Below, one piece after another: positions 54,575-63,184 of a stretch of DNA of 64,000 nucleotides (positions are counted from its first letter, which is position 1; every line of letters begins with the position of its first letter). The translations under genes and the position numbers were made by a program. The notes beneath the pieces are model-generated. The model saw nothing but the letters and a program-made list of their open reading frames with translations. It was not told where the DNA came from and ran no database searches. The DNA is from Methylohalomonas lacus (lineage in GTDB: Bacteria > Pseudomonadota > Gammaproteobacteria > Methylohalomonadales > Methylohalomonadaceae): positions 1-64,000 of the forward strand of contig NZ_JANUCT010000015.1 in assembly GCF_024808875.1 (NCBI RefSeq), written 5' to 3'.

Positions 54575-54610
54575 CCTCCCCCTCGACGGGGGAGGATTAA
54601 GGTGGGGGTG
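54575..54610. repeat. GGGGGTG hairpin repeat, copy 6
   Basis: CCTCCCCC/GGGGGAGG with loop TCGAC (54575-54595) followed by ATTAAGGTGGGGGTG. It has the same orientation and structure as copy 1, in the gap between two coding regions. Confidence 0.88.
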
Positions 54611-54689
54611 ATTAAAAATCACGCTGCTGCTTCAGCGCATTGTTACGTCCGAACCGCGTCCGAATAAAGTTGCCGCCTGTTTTGAAGTC

Positions 54690-54717
54690 AAAAAAAAGCC
54701 GCCGTTGGAACGGCGGC
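54690..54717 (-). terminator. Intrinsic terminator after the phasin-like gene
   Basis: GCCGCCGTT/AACGGCGGC with a two-base loop at 54698-54717 is followed, on the minus strand, by eight Ts. It closes the gene that ends at 54764. Confidence 0.9.
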
Positions 54718-54763
54718 CCTGATAAGACTATGCTTGCCCGTCTATTCGCGCTAACAGGCGCGT

Positions 54764-55348
54764 TTACAGGGAAACTGAAGCCGGTATCGCCTGGCCCTGG
54801 TCAGCTTCGGTACGCCGGGTTGTTTTTCGCGTACGCCTGGCTGCCGGCCGGGATTCATGCGCGCCTGTGTCCGGTAGCACATCGATATCCTGTGCTTCAG
54901 CTGCGTCACTTTTACCGTCATTCTCACTATGAGTGGTGCTCAATATGTCATCAGCCGTATTCGGGCCAGTAGACTGAGTAGCGCCTGCCGATCCGAGCCA
55001 GTACTGACTTGCCTTCTCCGCATCAATCTGCAAGGTGGCGGCTGCGTGCAAACAACTGGCATTGTAGCTTTGCGCGATCTCAAGACCCGTCTTGCCAATC
55101 TGTATATTCTGCAGCGCCATGGTCTGAACCGGCTCCGGCAGTTCGCCGGCCTCGACAATCCTTTTCACATCGTTCAGCCAACGCAGAGGAAGCTGCCATG
55201 CCGGCTCCATGGCGCTCTCCACGCCATTTACCATATCCGTCTGCCAGCGGTCGACACTATCGATCACCATGTCAGCACCCAACAGTTTCAACCAGGATTG
55301 GTAAAATTGCTGCCAGACTGCCGCTTCCTCTTCTATTTCCTTGTTCAT
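54764..55348 (-). CDS. Helical phasin-like protein with basic tail
   Basis: A 194-residue protein of unknown family. The N-terminal half is predicted helical (EEEAAVWQQFYQSWLKLLG; LRWLNDVKRIVEAGELPEPVQTMALQNIQIGKTGLEIAQSYNAS), resembling phasin-type granule proteins. The C-terminal part is low-complexity, with AARRTRKTTRRTEADQ. It has its own terminator. The PHA connection is a guess; no pha genes are in the window. Confidence 0.55.
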   Translation of the reverse strand: MNKEIEEEAAVWQQFYQSWLKLLGADMVIDSVDRWQTDMVNGVESAMEPAWQLPLRWLNDVKRIVEAGELPEPVQTMALQNIQIGKTGLEIAQSYNASCLHAAATLQIDAEKASQYWLGSAGATQSTGPNTADDILSTTHSENDGKSDAAEAQDIDVLPDTGAHESRPAARRTRKTTRRTEADQGQAIPASVSL

Positions 55349-55523
55349 TCTTGTCTACCTCTCTAACACCTTATTTTGTCTTCGGGGACGGCCAGTAAAC
55401 CAGCAGCCGGTCTGGTCAACAATCAGGGTGTTCCCCTACCCCTGCGGGACATATTTGCAGGGCTTCCGGGGCAAGGCAGCCGTAAATGCTTGCCGGGATT
55501 CTCAGCCGGCCGGAGAGCGCTGG

Positions 55524-56144
55524 CTAACCGGTCGCTTCTTCGAGGTAGCGCCAAAGTAGTTTCGTGGTGGATTGCGACCTCAATTTCTGCAAAACCCTTG
55601 AGCGATGGATTTCCACTGTCTTTGAGCTCAGGTCGAAACTTCGGGCAATTTCCTTGGTGGAGTAACCATGGAGCATTTCACCGGCAATGACCATTTCACG
55701 GGGCGTCAGACGGGACAGTTCCCTTATAAGGTGAAGAGCGGTACTAACATCGTTGGCTGTGCGGTAGGGTTTGAATCGCCGGGTGTAACGGATAGCCCGA
55801 AGCAGCACCTTATGTGAATAAGGTTCGTCCAGGAATATAAAATTGTATAATCGCAGCATCTGCACAGGCAGGGGCAATTCACCCCGGAAGTTGATCACCA
55901 CGGATGGCCAGCGCCATGTGGCTTTCAGCAGGTCTTCCAGCATGGAAAAACTGTGCTGAAGCTGCTCGCAGTCAAAATCCACGAGAACACAACGCGGATG
56001 CTGTTCAAGCGACGTGGCCTGAAAAGACCCCGTGTCTGGGAACCAGCTAAAAGTAAACCGTGCCCCCTGCAGGGCTTCGCCCACTGCCAGAGCAATTTCG
56101 GGCGTAGACCCTATCAATACTATCCAAGATCGCGCCTGCTTCAT
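55524..56144 (-). CDS. LuxR-family regulator with degenerate receiver
   Basis: A 206-residue FixJ/NarL-like protein. The C-terminal LuxR helix-turn-helix is clear (LTPREMVIAGEMLHGYSTKEIARSFDLSSKTVEIHRSRVLQKL). The N-terminal receiver-like domain keeps a strand with an aspartate (CVLVDFD) but lacks the conserved Lys (FLDEPYS in place of KP), so control by phosphorylation is doubtful. No kinase gene is adjacent. The start is ATG 56144 or GTG 56150. Confidence 0.82.
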   Translation of the reverse strand: MKQARSWIVLIGSTPEIALAVGEALQGARFTFSWFPDTGSFQATSLEQHPRCVLVDFDCEQLQHSFSMLEDLLKATWRWPSVVINFRGELPLPVQMLRLYNFIFLDEPYSHKVLLRAIRYTRRFKPYRTANDVSTALHLIRELSRLTPREMVIAGEMLHGYSTKEIARSFDLSSKTVEIHRSRVLQKLRSQSTTKLLWRYLEEATG

Positions 56145-56452
56145 CGTCACGCGTCCCTTAATTTGATATTGATTTCAGATCAACTCTTATATGTTTTTAA
56201 TCCGGATATTGTTTCCTTAATTATATATTGTGAATAACCAATCTTGTTGTTCTATTCCACCGAACTTCTCTGGTATAAATCATAGTGGTATTGCGCTGCA
56301 ATATTCAACTTGACAGCAGCAAAGATATCGGCAGGGCGCATTGTAAACTTGGATAATTTTCCGGGTTGATGTTGACTCGGCACGTCTTTTGATCGGTTTG
56401 CAACATGGACAGGCCAGTTTGCGCACAGCCAGGAATAATGGATATTAAATAA
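56145..56452. other. AT-rich intergenic region upstream of the LuxR-type gene
   Basis: Some 300 nt with a much lower GC content than its neighbours (runs such as TTAATTATATATTGTGAATAACC). It should contain the promoter of the LuxR-type gene on the minus strand. No open frame with a recognisable product was seen, and the low GC may reflect foreign origin. Confidence 0.4.
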
Positions 56453-56564
56453 CACCCTCACCCGATGAACTTCGTTCATCGACCTCCCCCGTAAAGGGGG
56501 AGGTTAAAATCAAGATAACAGATCATCTCCTCCCCCTTGATGGGGGAGGACCAAGGTGGGGGTG
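56453..56564. repeat. GGGGGTG hairpin element, copies 7 and 8 (inverted pair)
   Basis: Left half: CACCCTCACC, second hairpin CGATGAAC/GTTCATCG (56463-56481, identical to the one at 54360), then CCTCCCCC/GGGGGAGG (loop GTAAA, 56483-56503). Right half inverted: CCTCCCCC/GGGGGAGG (loop TTGAT, 56529-56549), then ACCAAGGTGGGGGTG. The spacer TTAAAATC...GATCATCT resembles that at 54.4 kb. It abuts the 3' end of the alcohol dehydrogenase gene. Confidence 0.9.
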
Positions 56565-56576
56565 TTAAAAACTACA

Positions 56577-57653
56577 CTACTGCTTCAGCGAACCGTCAAT
56601 ATCAATAACGAAACGGTACTTCACGTCACTCTTCAGCATGCGTTCGTAAGCGTCGTTGATGTCCTCGATATTGATCACTTCGACGTCGGAGGTGATGCCG
56701 TGCTCGGCGCAGAAGTCGAGCATTTCCTGGGTTTCCTTCAGGCCACCGATCAGCGAGCCGGCCAGCTTGCGGCGGCCGAATACCAGATTGGTGATGTCCG
56801 GCGCCGGGTGCGGTTCACCCGGTACGCCGACCAGGCACATCGTACCGTCGCGTTTCAGCAGGGACAGGTAGGCGTCAAGGTTATGCGGTGCGGCGACGGT
56901 ATTGAGGATGAAATCCAGGCTGCCGGCGTGTTGCTGCATCTCGTCGTCGTTCTTCGAGACAACGACCTCGCTGGCACCGAGGCGTTTGGCGTCCTCGGTC
57001 TTGCCCGGCGACGTGGTGAACAGCACCACCTCGGCGCCCATCGCGTGGGCGATCTTCACCGCCATGTGACCGAGCCCGCCGAGGCCGACCACGCCGACCT
57101 TCTGGCCGGGTCCGATGTTCCAGAAATTCAGCGGCGAATACGTGGTAATGCCGGCACACAGCAGCGGCGCGGCGGCGGCGGCATCGAGTTTCTCTGACAC
57201 GCGCAGGACGAAGTCCTGATCGACCACGACCTGGCTGGAATAACCGCCGTAGGTCATCTTGCCGGTGTGCGGATCCGGGCTGTTGTAGGTCAGCGTGAAA
57301 CCGTTCTGGCAGTACTGCTCCAGGCCTTCCTTGCAATCCGGGCAGGTGCGGCAGGAATCGACCAGGCAACCGACGCCGACGCGCTGGCCCGGTTCAAAGC
57401 CCGTCACTTCATCACCCACCGCCGTGACCCGGCCGATGATCTCGTGACCGGGGACGATCGGGTAGGCGGTACCGCCCCACTCGTTGCGCACGAAATGGAT
57501 GTCGGTATGGCAGACGCCGCAGTAGTCGATGTCGATCTGCACGTCGCGCGGGCCGGGCTGGCGCCGCTCGATGGTCAGGGGTTCCAGCGGCTTGTCCGCG
57601 GAGTGGGTACCATAGGCGGCGGTTTTCTGCAGATTCTCGGTTTTTTCCAGCAT
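56577..57653 (-). CDS. Zinc-dependent NAD(P) alcohol dehydrogenase (YahK-like)
   Basis: A 358-residue medium-chain dehydrogenase. Catalytic zinc: CGVCHTD and GHE; structural zinc: CRTCPDCKEGLEQYC. The Rossmann motif is GVVGLGGLGHMAVKIAHAMGA. The pattern is that of the cinnamyl-alcohol/YahK group, which reduces many aldehydes, usually with NADPH. The ATG at 57653 is chosen because GGGAGG lies 8-9 nt upstream. It may act in aldehyde detoxification; the substrate is not set by sequence. Confidence 0.92.
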   Translation of the reverse strand: MLEKTENLQKTAAYGTHSADKPLEPLTIERRQPGPRDVQIDIDYCGVCHTDIHFVRNEWGGTAYPIVPGHEIIGRVTAVGDEVTGFEPGQRVGVGCLVDSCRTCPDCKEGLEQYCQNGFTLTYNSPDPHTGKMTYGGYSSQVVVDQDFVLRVSEKLDAAAAAPLLCAGITTYSPLNFWNIGPGQKVGVVGLGGLGHMAVKIAHAMGAEVVLFTTSPGKTEDAKRLGASEVVVSKNDDEMQQHAGSLDFILNTVAAPHNLDAYLSLLKRDGTMCLVGVPGEPHPAPDITNLVFGRRKLAGSLIGGLKETQEMLDFCAEHGITSDVEVINIEDINDAYERMLKSDVKYRFVIDIDGSLKQ

Positions 57654-57772
57654 AACGTTCGACCTCCCGTCGGACATTGAATAACCACTGCGCCATGATC
57701 GGCGCAGCGTAACTAATCAATCCGACCAGCCAGGCGGGCGCACGTTCAGCCCAACCGGGACCTGGAGGTGGA

Positions 57773-58975
57773 CTAGAGCGCCAGCTGTTCGAAAATGCGA
57801 AAACCGGCGATGTAGGTTGCTGCGGCCGAGCCCAGCGTGCAGAACACGAACACGAGCAGAATGCGGGCGACGCGGTTCTGCCACCAGCCGCGCAGTTGGC
57901 TGATCTGATCGCGCACGGTGTCGAAGTCGCTCATCTGCGGCGGGCTGACGGCAGTCTGCACCGCGGCGGTCACCATGCCGGCACCGATCGTCGGGTTGAG
58001 CGAGGTCAACGGCGCGGCGACAAAGGCGGTGATCACGGTGAGCGGATGCGCCAGTGCCAGCACGGCACCGAACGCCGTCAGCGTGCCGTTGATCAGCACC
58101 CACTCGGTGACCAGCTGCCAGCCGAGTTCGGGACCGCGGGCGAAACCGATGGCGAAGCCGGTCAGGATCACGGCCACCACCAGCCACGGCAGCCAGCGCA
58201 TGAAACGACCGGCCGGCGGCACGATTTCCAGTGCCTCGCGCGTGGTGCGCGGATCGCTCTGTGTTTCACCGAGCTGCCGGGCAAGACCGTCGAGATGGCC
58301 GGCGCCGATCACGACCAGCACGCGTTCCGGTTGCTCGCCGGCGATCAGCTCGCGCAGGCGCGCGGCCATGTAGCGGTCGCGTTCGGCGACCAGCGCCTCG
58401 TAGAGCTGCGGCGAGTTCTGCGCGAACTCGGTAAAGGTATGCTCCAGCAAATCCCCTTCCTTGAGCTGCTCGATGTCGGCTTCCTCGACCTTCGAACGCG
58501 TCAGGAACGTGCTCAGCAGGCCGCTCATCAGAGTCCAGCGCTGCCAGCCGGGCACCGTGCGCAACAGCCGCTTCAGGGTAATGCCGACATTGCGGTCGAC
58601 CAGCCAGACCGGCAGCTGGCGCGCGTGCGCGGCGTCGATAGCGGCACGCATTTCCGCGCCCGGTTCGATGTCGAGCTGCTCGGCCAGACGTTTCTGGTAC
58701 GCCGACAGCGCCAGCTGCGCGGCCACCATGCCGGCGCGGCCGGAGCGGATCACCTGCAGCAGGTCCAGCTCGCGCCAGTCATGTTCGCCGCTGAGATGCG
58801 CGTAACGTGGCTGGCACAGTTCCACGGCGACGGCGTCGTAATCCTGCGCCGCAATCGCGGCGCGCACATCCTCGGCACTCTGGCGCGAAACATGCGCGGT
58901 GCCGAGCAGGGTCACTTCGGTATCACCCACGCGCACGGTGCGCATGGGCGCTTGAACAGGGGCTGAATCAGACAA
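57773..58975 (-). CDS. TraB/GumN-family membrane protein
   Basis: A 400-residue protein with an N-terminal TraB domain (VTLLGTAHVSRQSAEDVRAAIAAQDYDAVAVELCQPRY; catalytic-like GTxHxS and E; VLVVIGAGHLDG) and four C-terminal membrane helices. Enterococcal TraB shuts down pheromone activity; family relatives are putative metal-dependent peptidases. The start used is TTG at 58975; an ATG at 58945 removes ten residues and is equally possible. Confidence 0.85.
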   Translation of the reverse strand: MSDSAPVQAPMRTVRVGDTEVTLLGTAHVSRQSAEDVRAAIAAQDYDAVAVELCQPRYAHLSGEHDWRELDLLQVIRSGRAGMVAAQLALSAYQKRLAEQLDIEPGAEMRAAIDAAHARQLPVWLVDRNVGITLKRLLRTVPGWQRWTLMSGLLSTFLTRSKVEEADIEQLKEGDLLEHTFTEFAQNSPQLYEALVAERDRYMAARLRELIAGEQPERVLVVIGAGHLDGLARQLGETQSDPRTTREALEIVPPAGRFMRWLPWLVVAVILTGFAIGFARGPELGWQLVTEWVLINGTLTAFGAVLALAHPLTVITAFVAAPLTSLNPTIGAGMVTAAVQTAVSPPQMSDFDTVRDQISQLRGWWQNRVARILLVFVFCTLGSAAATYIAGFRIFEQLAL

Positions 58976-59055
58976 GGGATAATTCCGGTTGGATAAAAGA
59001 CGTTAACGACAGCGCACAGGATAACCGATCACGGCATGGCGAACAGCCGCGCTTG

Positions 59056-59760
59056 CTACTCGAACCAGCCGCCGAGATCCTGCATCACCTGGAACAGGCT
59101 CATGGGCTCAGCCGGCAAGGCAAAGGCCTCGGCCGGCGGCACGCGCTCCGATATGGATACCACCTCGAAGCGGTCGGCAAAACGCAGCACGCCCTGGCCG
59201 CGTTCACGCAACGCCACACTGATTGGCCGCGCCACGGCAATCTGCATCGACTCGACATGCCGCCGCAGCGCCTGGGTCAGTTCGACCACGCGCGGGTCAT
59301 CGGTCAGCACGACAGTATCGCTGCGCGGCCGGCCCTCGGCATCGGTCCAGTCGATGCGATAGCGCGCACCGCGGACACCGGCCACCGTCTCCGACTCGCC
59401 CAGTGGCCGGATACCATCAACGGAAACGGCGCGGTTCATGGGCAGACCCAGGCGGGCACCGAACAGCGGCGCCATCTGGCCCATCGTGGCCATGTCCATG
59501 ACCACCGAGCGGCCACTCTCGTGCGTCACCGCAAAGCTCTGGCCATCGCGCACGACGATATGGGTGCCGGGCTGCGCCGGAAAGTCCATGCGCATGTGCT
59601 CGCCGGCCCAGGCGATTTCCATGCGGCCGCTGCCCTGCTCACCCTGGCCGGCCACCACCGCGGTACCGGCGGCTGACACGGAAGATGCAGCCCCCATTAG
59701 CACGACCAGTGCAACCAGGCTTTTCCTGCTTAACATCAATAACGGACCGGACAACATCAT
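59056..59760 (-). CDS. Exported protein of unknown function
   Basis: A 234-residue protein with a signal peptide (LVALVVLMGAASSVSAA). The mature part (RMEIAWAGEHMRMDFPAQPGTHIVVRDGQSFAVTHE...) has the beta-rich pattern of DUF4412-like periplasmic proteins, but the assignment is weak. GGAG lies 7 nt before the ATG at 59760. Confidence 0.65.
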   Translation of the reverse strand: MMLSGPLLMLSRKSLVALVVLMGAASSVSAAGTAVVAGQGEQGSGRMEIAWAGEHMRMDFPAQPGTHIVVRDGQSFAVTHESGRSVVMDMATMGQMAPLFGARLGLPMNRAVSVDGIRPLGESETVAGVRGARYRIDWTDAEGRPRSDTVVLTDDPRVVELTQALRRHVESMQIAVARPISVALRERGQGVLRFADRFEVVSISERVPPAEAFALPAEPMSLFQVMQDLGGWFE

Positions 59761-59838
59761 GAAGGCACTCCGGCATGGCCAGCCATGCCCTGGATGAATC
59801 GAAAAAGCGAACGGGACACGCCGCTCAACGGCGTCAGT

Positions 59839-60105
59839 TTAACCTCTGACCATGAAAACCGATAAATTATCGCCAACGAGTAGCAGTTTTTTGGCTCTTC
59901 GCAGAAAGGCTACAGCAGCAAAGGATTGCAGACTATCGACTGCCAGGTAAACCTTCGTCCTCCAGACACCGCAACCGTGGCCGATGGCATTATCATCGCT
60001 GCTCGTGGCACCGCCACTGTTTTGATGGGCCCGCGCCACGCCACTAACCACGAATAGCCATTCGGCATCCGCATAGTCGGCCAGGGCATTGAAGAACTGC
60101 TGCAT
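59839..60105 (-). CDS. Possible 88-residue protein of unknown function
   Basis: An open frame of 88 codons (starts FFNALADYADAEWLFVVSGV) in an otherwise gene-poor stretch of 570 nt. The composition looks protein-like, but no domain, ribosome site or neighbour supports it. The rest of the stretch (60106-60329) is AT-rich, contains an imperfect GTCGTT/AACGAC hairpin (60251-60274) and shows nothing else. Confidence 0.25.
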   Translation of the reverse strand: MQQFFNALADYADAEWLFVVSGVARAHQNSGGATSSDDNAIGHGCGVWRTKVYLAVDSLQSFAAVAFLRRAKKLLLVGDNLSVFMVRG

Positions 60106-60329
60106 TAATTAAACAGCAAAGATCAACACACCATCTGCCGGGCTTCAGTATTGCTTCCTGTATACCAGAAGTACTAAAATATAATTATTCTACTTCTCAT
60201 TTAATTATTCATAGCATTTCAATGTAATAATTTCACTAGACAGTTGTGTGGTCGTTGAAAGGCACATGAACGACTTCTCCATTCCGAAACACGTCGCAGA
60301 CGATTCCTACATTACTACAAGGCAAATAC

Positions 60330-60644
60330 ATGGCTTGGATCATTCTTTTTATTGCAGGACTGTTTGAGGTCAGCTGGGCAATTGGGCTGAAGTATACCGA
60401 GGGCTTCACCCGGTTGTGGCCCACGGTTTGGACCGTACTGACAATGGTTATCAGTCTCTGGTTGCTGGGCATCGCCATGAAGTCGCTTCCGGTTGGTACC
60501 GCTTATGCCGTTTGGGTAGGAGTTGGAGCAGCTGGAACCGTTTTGATGGGTATTATACTGCTGGGAGAGCCTGTAAATGCTACCCGGCTGATCAGCATAG
60601 CACTGATCATCGCCGGTATTATCGGGCTTAAGCTTGCAGCATAG
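60330..60644 (+). CDS. sugE: Gdx/SugE-type guanidinium exporter (SMR family)
   Basis: A 104-residue four-helix small multidrug-resistance protein. The conserved Glu for proton/substrate coupling is in [16 protein letters not shown], and [24 protein letters not shown] is the diagnostic stretch of the Gdx (formerly SugE) branch, which exports guanidinium in exchange for protons. No guanidine riboswitch is visible upstream. Codon use and the AT-rich surroundings suggest recent arrival. Confidence 0.9.
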   Translation: MAWIILFIAGLFEVSWAIGLKYTEGFTRLWPTVWTVLTMVISLWLLGIAMKSLPVGTAYAVWVGVGAAGTVLMGIILLGEPVNATRLISIALIIAGIIGLKLAA

Positions 60645-60744
60645 ACCAAGGAGCATGGCGGAGACGATACTCTAATTTCTCAAGCCGGTTGATTATATAC
60701 TCTGGCAAACAAATTGCCTTTTCCAATATAGACACGAGATCGCT

Positions 60745-60918
60745 TCACCCTGCTGCACTTCCACGCAGTATTCGCAATGATGTTATTTCGGGCATAAACT
60801 TCATTGCACGCACGGCCTGATTGATATCGAACGACTGGCCGTCAGCCATACTGTAGCCACCCTGCTCGATGATCGCCAAGCTGCCTTCGGCTATCCGCTT
60901 ACACTCATCACGATTCAT
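60745..60918 (-). pseudogene. Truncated N-terminus of a microbial-type PARG
   Basis: A 57-codon frame (ATG 60918 to TGA 60745). Its sequence RDECKRIAEGSLAIIEQGGYS, then GQSFDINQAVRAMKF, resembles the N-terminal segment of TIGR02452/microbial poly(ADP-ribose) glycohydrolases (pattern ERxxIAxETLxIIExGxY). The catalytic macrodomain part (normally about 200 residues more) is absent, so the gene is a remnant. Homology is judged by eye. Confidence 0.5.
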
Positions 60919-61048
60919 GCGCCATCCCGCGCTGCGCTGGATTTCAGTTCAATGGCTTGCACAGACAACGCTGGGAACATGTGCGCTATAGACAGCACAA
61001 AATTGTTACGGCAGGGTCTAAAATCAAGCAATACAGGAGAGAATCCCG

Positions 61049-61891
61049 ATGACGACAGCGGCCGCCACCGACAACACCTGGCCGGTGATCCTGTACGGCA
61101 CCGCCTGGAAAGAGAACGCCACAGCCGAACTCGTCCGCCAGGCGATCGCGGCCGGCTGCCGTGCGATCGATACCGCCAACCAGCCGCGCCACTACAACGA
61201 ACCGGGCGTGGGCGAAGGTCTCAATACGGCCCTGGGCGAGCAGGCGCTCGGGCGCGAGGATCTGTTCCTGCAGACCAAGTTCACGCCACTGGACGGTCAC
61301 GGCAGCACCATTCCCTACGATGCACAAGCGCCGCTCGCCGATCAGGTCGAGCAGTCGCTGCAGGGATCACTGAACAACCTTGCGACGGACTACCTCGACA
61401 GTTACCTGCTGCACGGTCCCCACGATCCGCGCGGTCTGAACGAGACGGACTGGACGATCTGGTCACAACTGGAAGCCCTGCACGAGCGCGGCGTGGTGCG
61501 GCACATCGGCATCAGCAACATCGGTGTCGGCCACCTGCGCGATCTGCTGGACAAGGCAACCATCAAACCGATGGCGGTGCAGAACCGCTGTTTCGCCAAA
61601 AATGGCTGGGACCGCGCCGTGCGCGAACTCTGCGCCGAACACGGCATCGTCTACCAGGGCTTTTCACTGCTGACGGCCAACACCGCCGTGCTGGAGGACA
61701 GCCGGCTTCGCATGATCGCCGACCACCACGGCGTCACGCCCCAGCAGGTCATCTTTGCCTTCGCCCGGCAGATCGGCATGCTGCCGTTGACCGGTACGAC
61801 CAACGCCCAGCACATGCGCGATGACCTGGCGGCTCTTGAGCTGGTACTGAACCGGACCGAGATGGTCGAGATCGAACAGCTGGCCGGCTAG
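61049..61891 (+). CDS. Aldo/keto reductase
   Basis: A 280-residue TIM-barrel oxidoreductase using NADPH. The tetrad positions are present: AIDTAN (Asp), RHYNEPGVGEGL (Tyr), LQTKFTP (Lys) and YLLHGPHD (His). The C-terminal PLTGTTNAQHM is the coenzyme-binding loop. GGAGAG precedes the ATG. Substrate unknown. Confidence 0.88.
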   Translation: MTTAAATDNTWPVILYGTAWKENATAELVRQAIAAGCRAIDTANQPRHYNEPGVGEGLNTALGEQALGREDLFLQTKFTPLDGHGSTIPYDAQAPLADQVEQSLQGSLNNLATDYLDSYLLHGPHDPRGLNETDWTIWSQLEALHERGVVRHIGISNIGVGHLRDLLDKATIKPMAVQNRCFAKNGWDRAVRELCAEHGIVYQGFSLLTANTAVLEDSRLRMIADHHGVTPQQVIFAFARQIGMLPLTGTTNAQHMRDDLAALELVLNRTEMVEIEQLAG

Positions 61892-61934
61892 CGGCATGTC
61901 ATGATTGCACACCGCCGGCGTCAGTCAGCAGCAA

Positions 61935-62642
61935 TCACTCGTAGCGCTGCAGTACGCGCTTTTCCTCGCCGGCGATAAGCAGGCCCGTATCAGACGACTC
62001 GCGGCGTTCGCTCTTGATAAGCCCAACGCCGGGTGCGTACCAGTGGGTCACCGCGATCGTGATGCGGTTGAGATCGCGGACGGCACCCAGTTCGAACCGG
62101 CCCTCGCCGGTCCCCTCGATGCGCAGCACATCATGAAAGCGCCCGGCCGGCGTGTTCACAGTCTCATCCGTGGCCACGCATTCGAACTGCATGTTGATCG
62201 GCTTGTGCAATGACTTGTCCGCATGCTCCAGGGCATGCTTGCGCCATTCCAGCAGCCGGCTGTAGTCCAGGCCCTGCCAGGTATCACCCACGGCAGGTTC
62301 GGCCGGCATCAACAGCGCCGGCTCATCGAACAGCCGCAGTGTCTGGGCCGGAATGTCGCCGATCAGGTAAACACCGTCGGCTTCCCGCGTCAGCGCCTGC
62401 TGATAGCGGCCGCCGATGTTACGCAGGTAGATAGTCTGACCGTCGGCTTCATGCGGGCCGGTGATCTCGACGACCTGGCGCTGCTGTTGCGTGTTATCAC
62501 CCTGGGACACGCGCACGTCGTAGGTATGGACGCGATAGTCGACCAGCGGCAGATAGGCCGAGTCACCCGCCTGCTGACAGGCGGCCAGCAAGACGCCTGC
62601 CAGAAAAAGCAGGGCCAGTCCAAGGAAGCGCTGCTGCATCAT
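61935..62642 (-). CDS. Lipoprotein of unknown function
   Basis: A protein of about 235 residues with a lipoprotein signal (LLFLAGVLLAAC, lipobox LAAC). The mature part is beta-rich with a YAPGVGLIKSE motif near the end, as in DUF3108-like surface or periplasmic proteins. It is the last visible gene of a minus-strand operon with ExbB/ExbD-like genes. An ATG at 62648 overlaps the preceding stop (ATGA) but leaves little room for the GGAGAA site; the ATG at 62642 is used. Confidence 0.7.
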   Translation of the reverse strand: MMQQRFLGLALLFLAGVLLAACQQAGDSAYLPLVDYRVHTYDVRVSQGDNTQQQRQVVEITGPHEADGQTIYLRNIGGRYQQALTREADGVYLIGDIPAQTLRLFDEPALLMPAEPAVGDTWQGLDYSRLLEWRKHALEHADKSLHKPINMQFECVATDETVNTPAGRFHDVLRIEGTGEGRFELGAVRDLNRITIAVTHWYAPGVGLIKSERRESSDTGLLIAGEEKRVLQRYE

Positions 62643-62644
62643 CT

Positions 62645-63169
62645 TCATTTCTCCGGCGGCTCGACGACCGGCATGTCGTAGAAATCGATCGGCGCGATGG
62701 CGCCACCGCCGCCCTCGTTGCTGGCCTGGGACTTGCGCGCGTTATCGCTTTCGACCTCACCGCTGACCTCGACCATCTGCGGCACACCGTTTTCCATCTT
62801 GCGTTTGGCCTGGTTGACCTTTTCATGCAGCGGTTCGCTGTAAGGCAGGCGGTAGGCTCGCGGCAGCTGGCGATCGATGTCTTCGGCCAGGCTCATGCCC
62901 CAGAGATAGATGCCCCCGGCCTCGCCCGTGACCTTGTTGGGCTGGCGCACATAACCACCCATGAACTGCACCTGGTCCGGCAGTTTCGCGCCGGTCGGCC
63001 AGCCCAGCAGCGGTACGAAGGAGTAATACGTGATGATGAAAAAGCCGAGCGCCAGCACCATGCAGGCGGCCTTGAACAGCCAGTGCAGCCGGCAGTAGAT
63101 CAGCACGCACAACAGCACGAACAGGACAAATGCATAGCCGGCCAACAGGCCTGTGACACCCCATACCAT
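62645..63169 (-). CDS. Membrane protein in ExbBD-like operon
   Basis: A 174-residue protein with two or three hydrophobic helices at the N-terminus (LLAGYAFVLFVLLCVLIYCRL; ACMVLALGFFIITYYSFVPLL). A soluble C-terminal half follows (GGIYLWGMSLAEDIDRQLPRAYRLPYSEPLHEKVNQAKRKME). No family is recognised. AGGAG precedes the ATG by about 7 nt. Confidence 0.65.
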   Translation of the reverse strand: MVWGVTGLLAGYAFVLFVLLCVLIYCRLHWLFKAACMVLALGFFIITYYSFVPLLGWPTGAKLPDQVQFMGGYVRQPNKVTGEAGGIYLWGMSLAEDIDRQLPRAYRLPYSEPLHEKVNQAKRKMENGVPQMVEVSGEVESDNARKSQASNEGGGGAIAPIDFYDMPVVEPPEK

Positions 63170-63184
63170 AACTTGCTCCTTGAT

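Noticed and set aside
44316-56564. CRISPR array made of the GGGGGAGG repeats
   Set aside because: Copies are irregularly spaced, inverted relative to each other and kilobases apart, with no cas genes.
57896-58966. 356-codon plus-strand frame opposite the TraB-family gene
   Set aside because: Rich in His, Arg and Gln, as typical antisense shadows are; the TraB domain on the minus strand is convincing.
60106-60329. Guanidine riboswitch ahead of the Gdx/SugE gene
   Set aside because: I looked for the paired ACGR-loop hairpins (class II) and the class I and III cores and did not see them; the only stem is GTCGTT/AACGAC, with a long loop.
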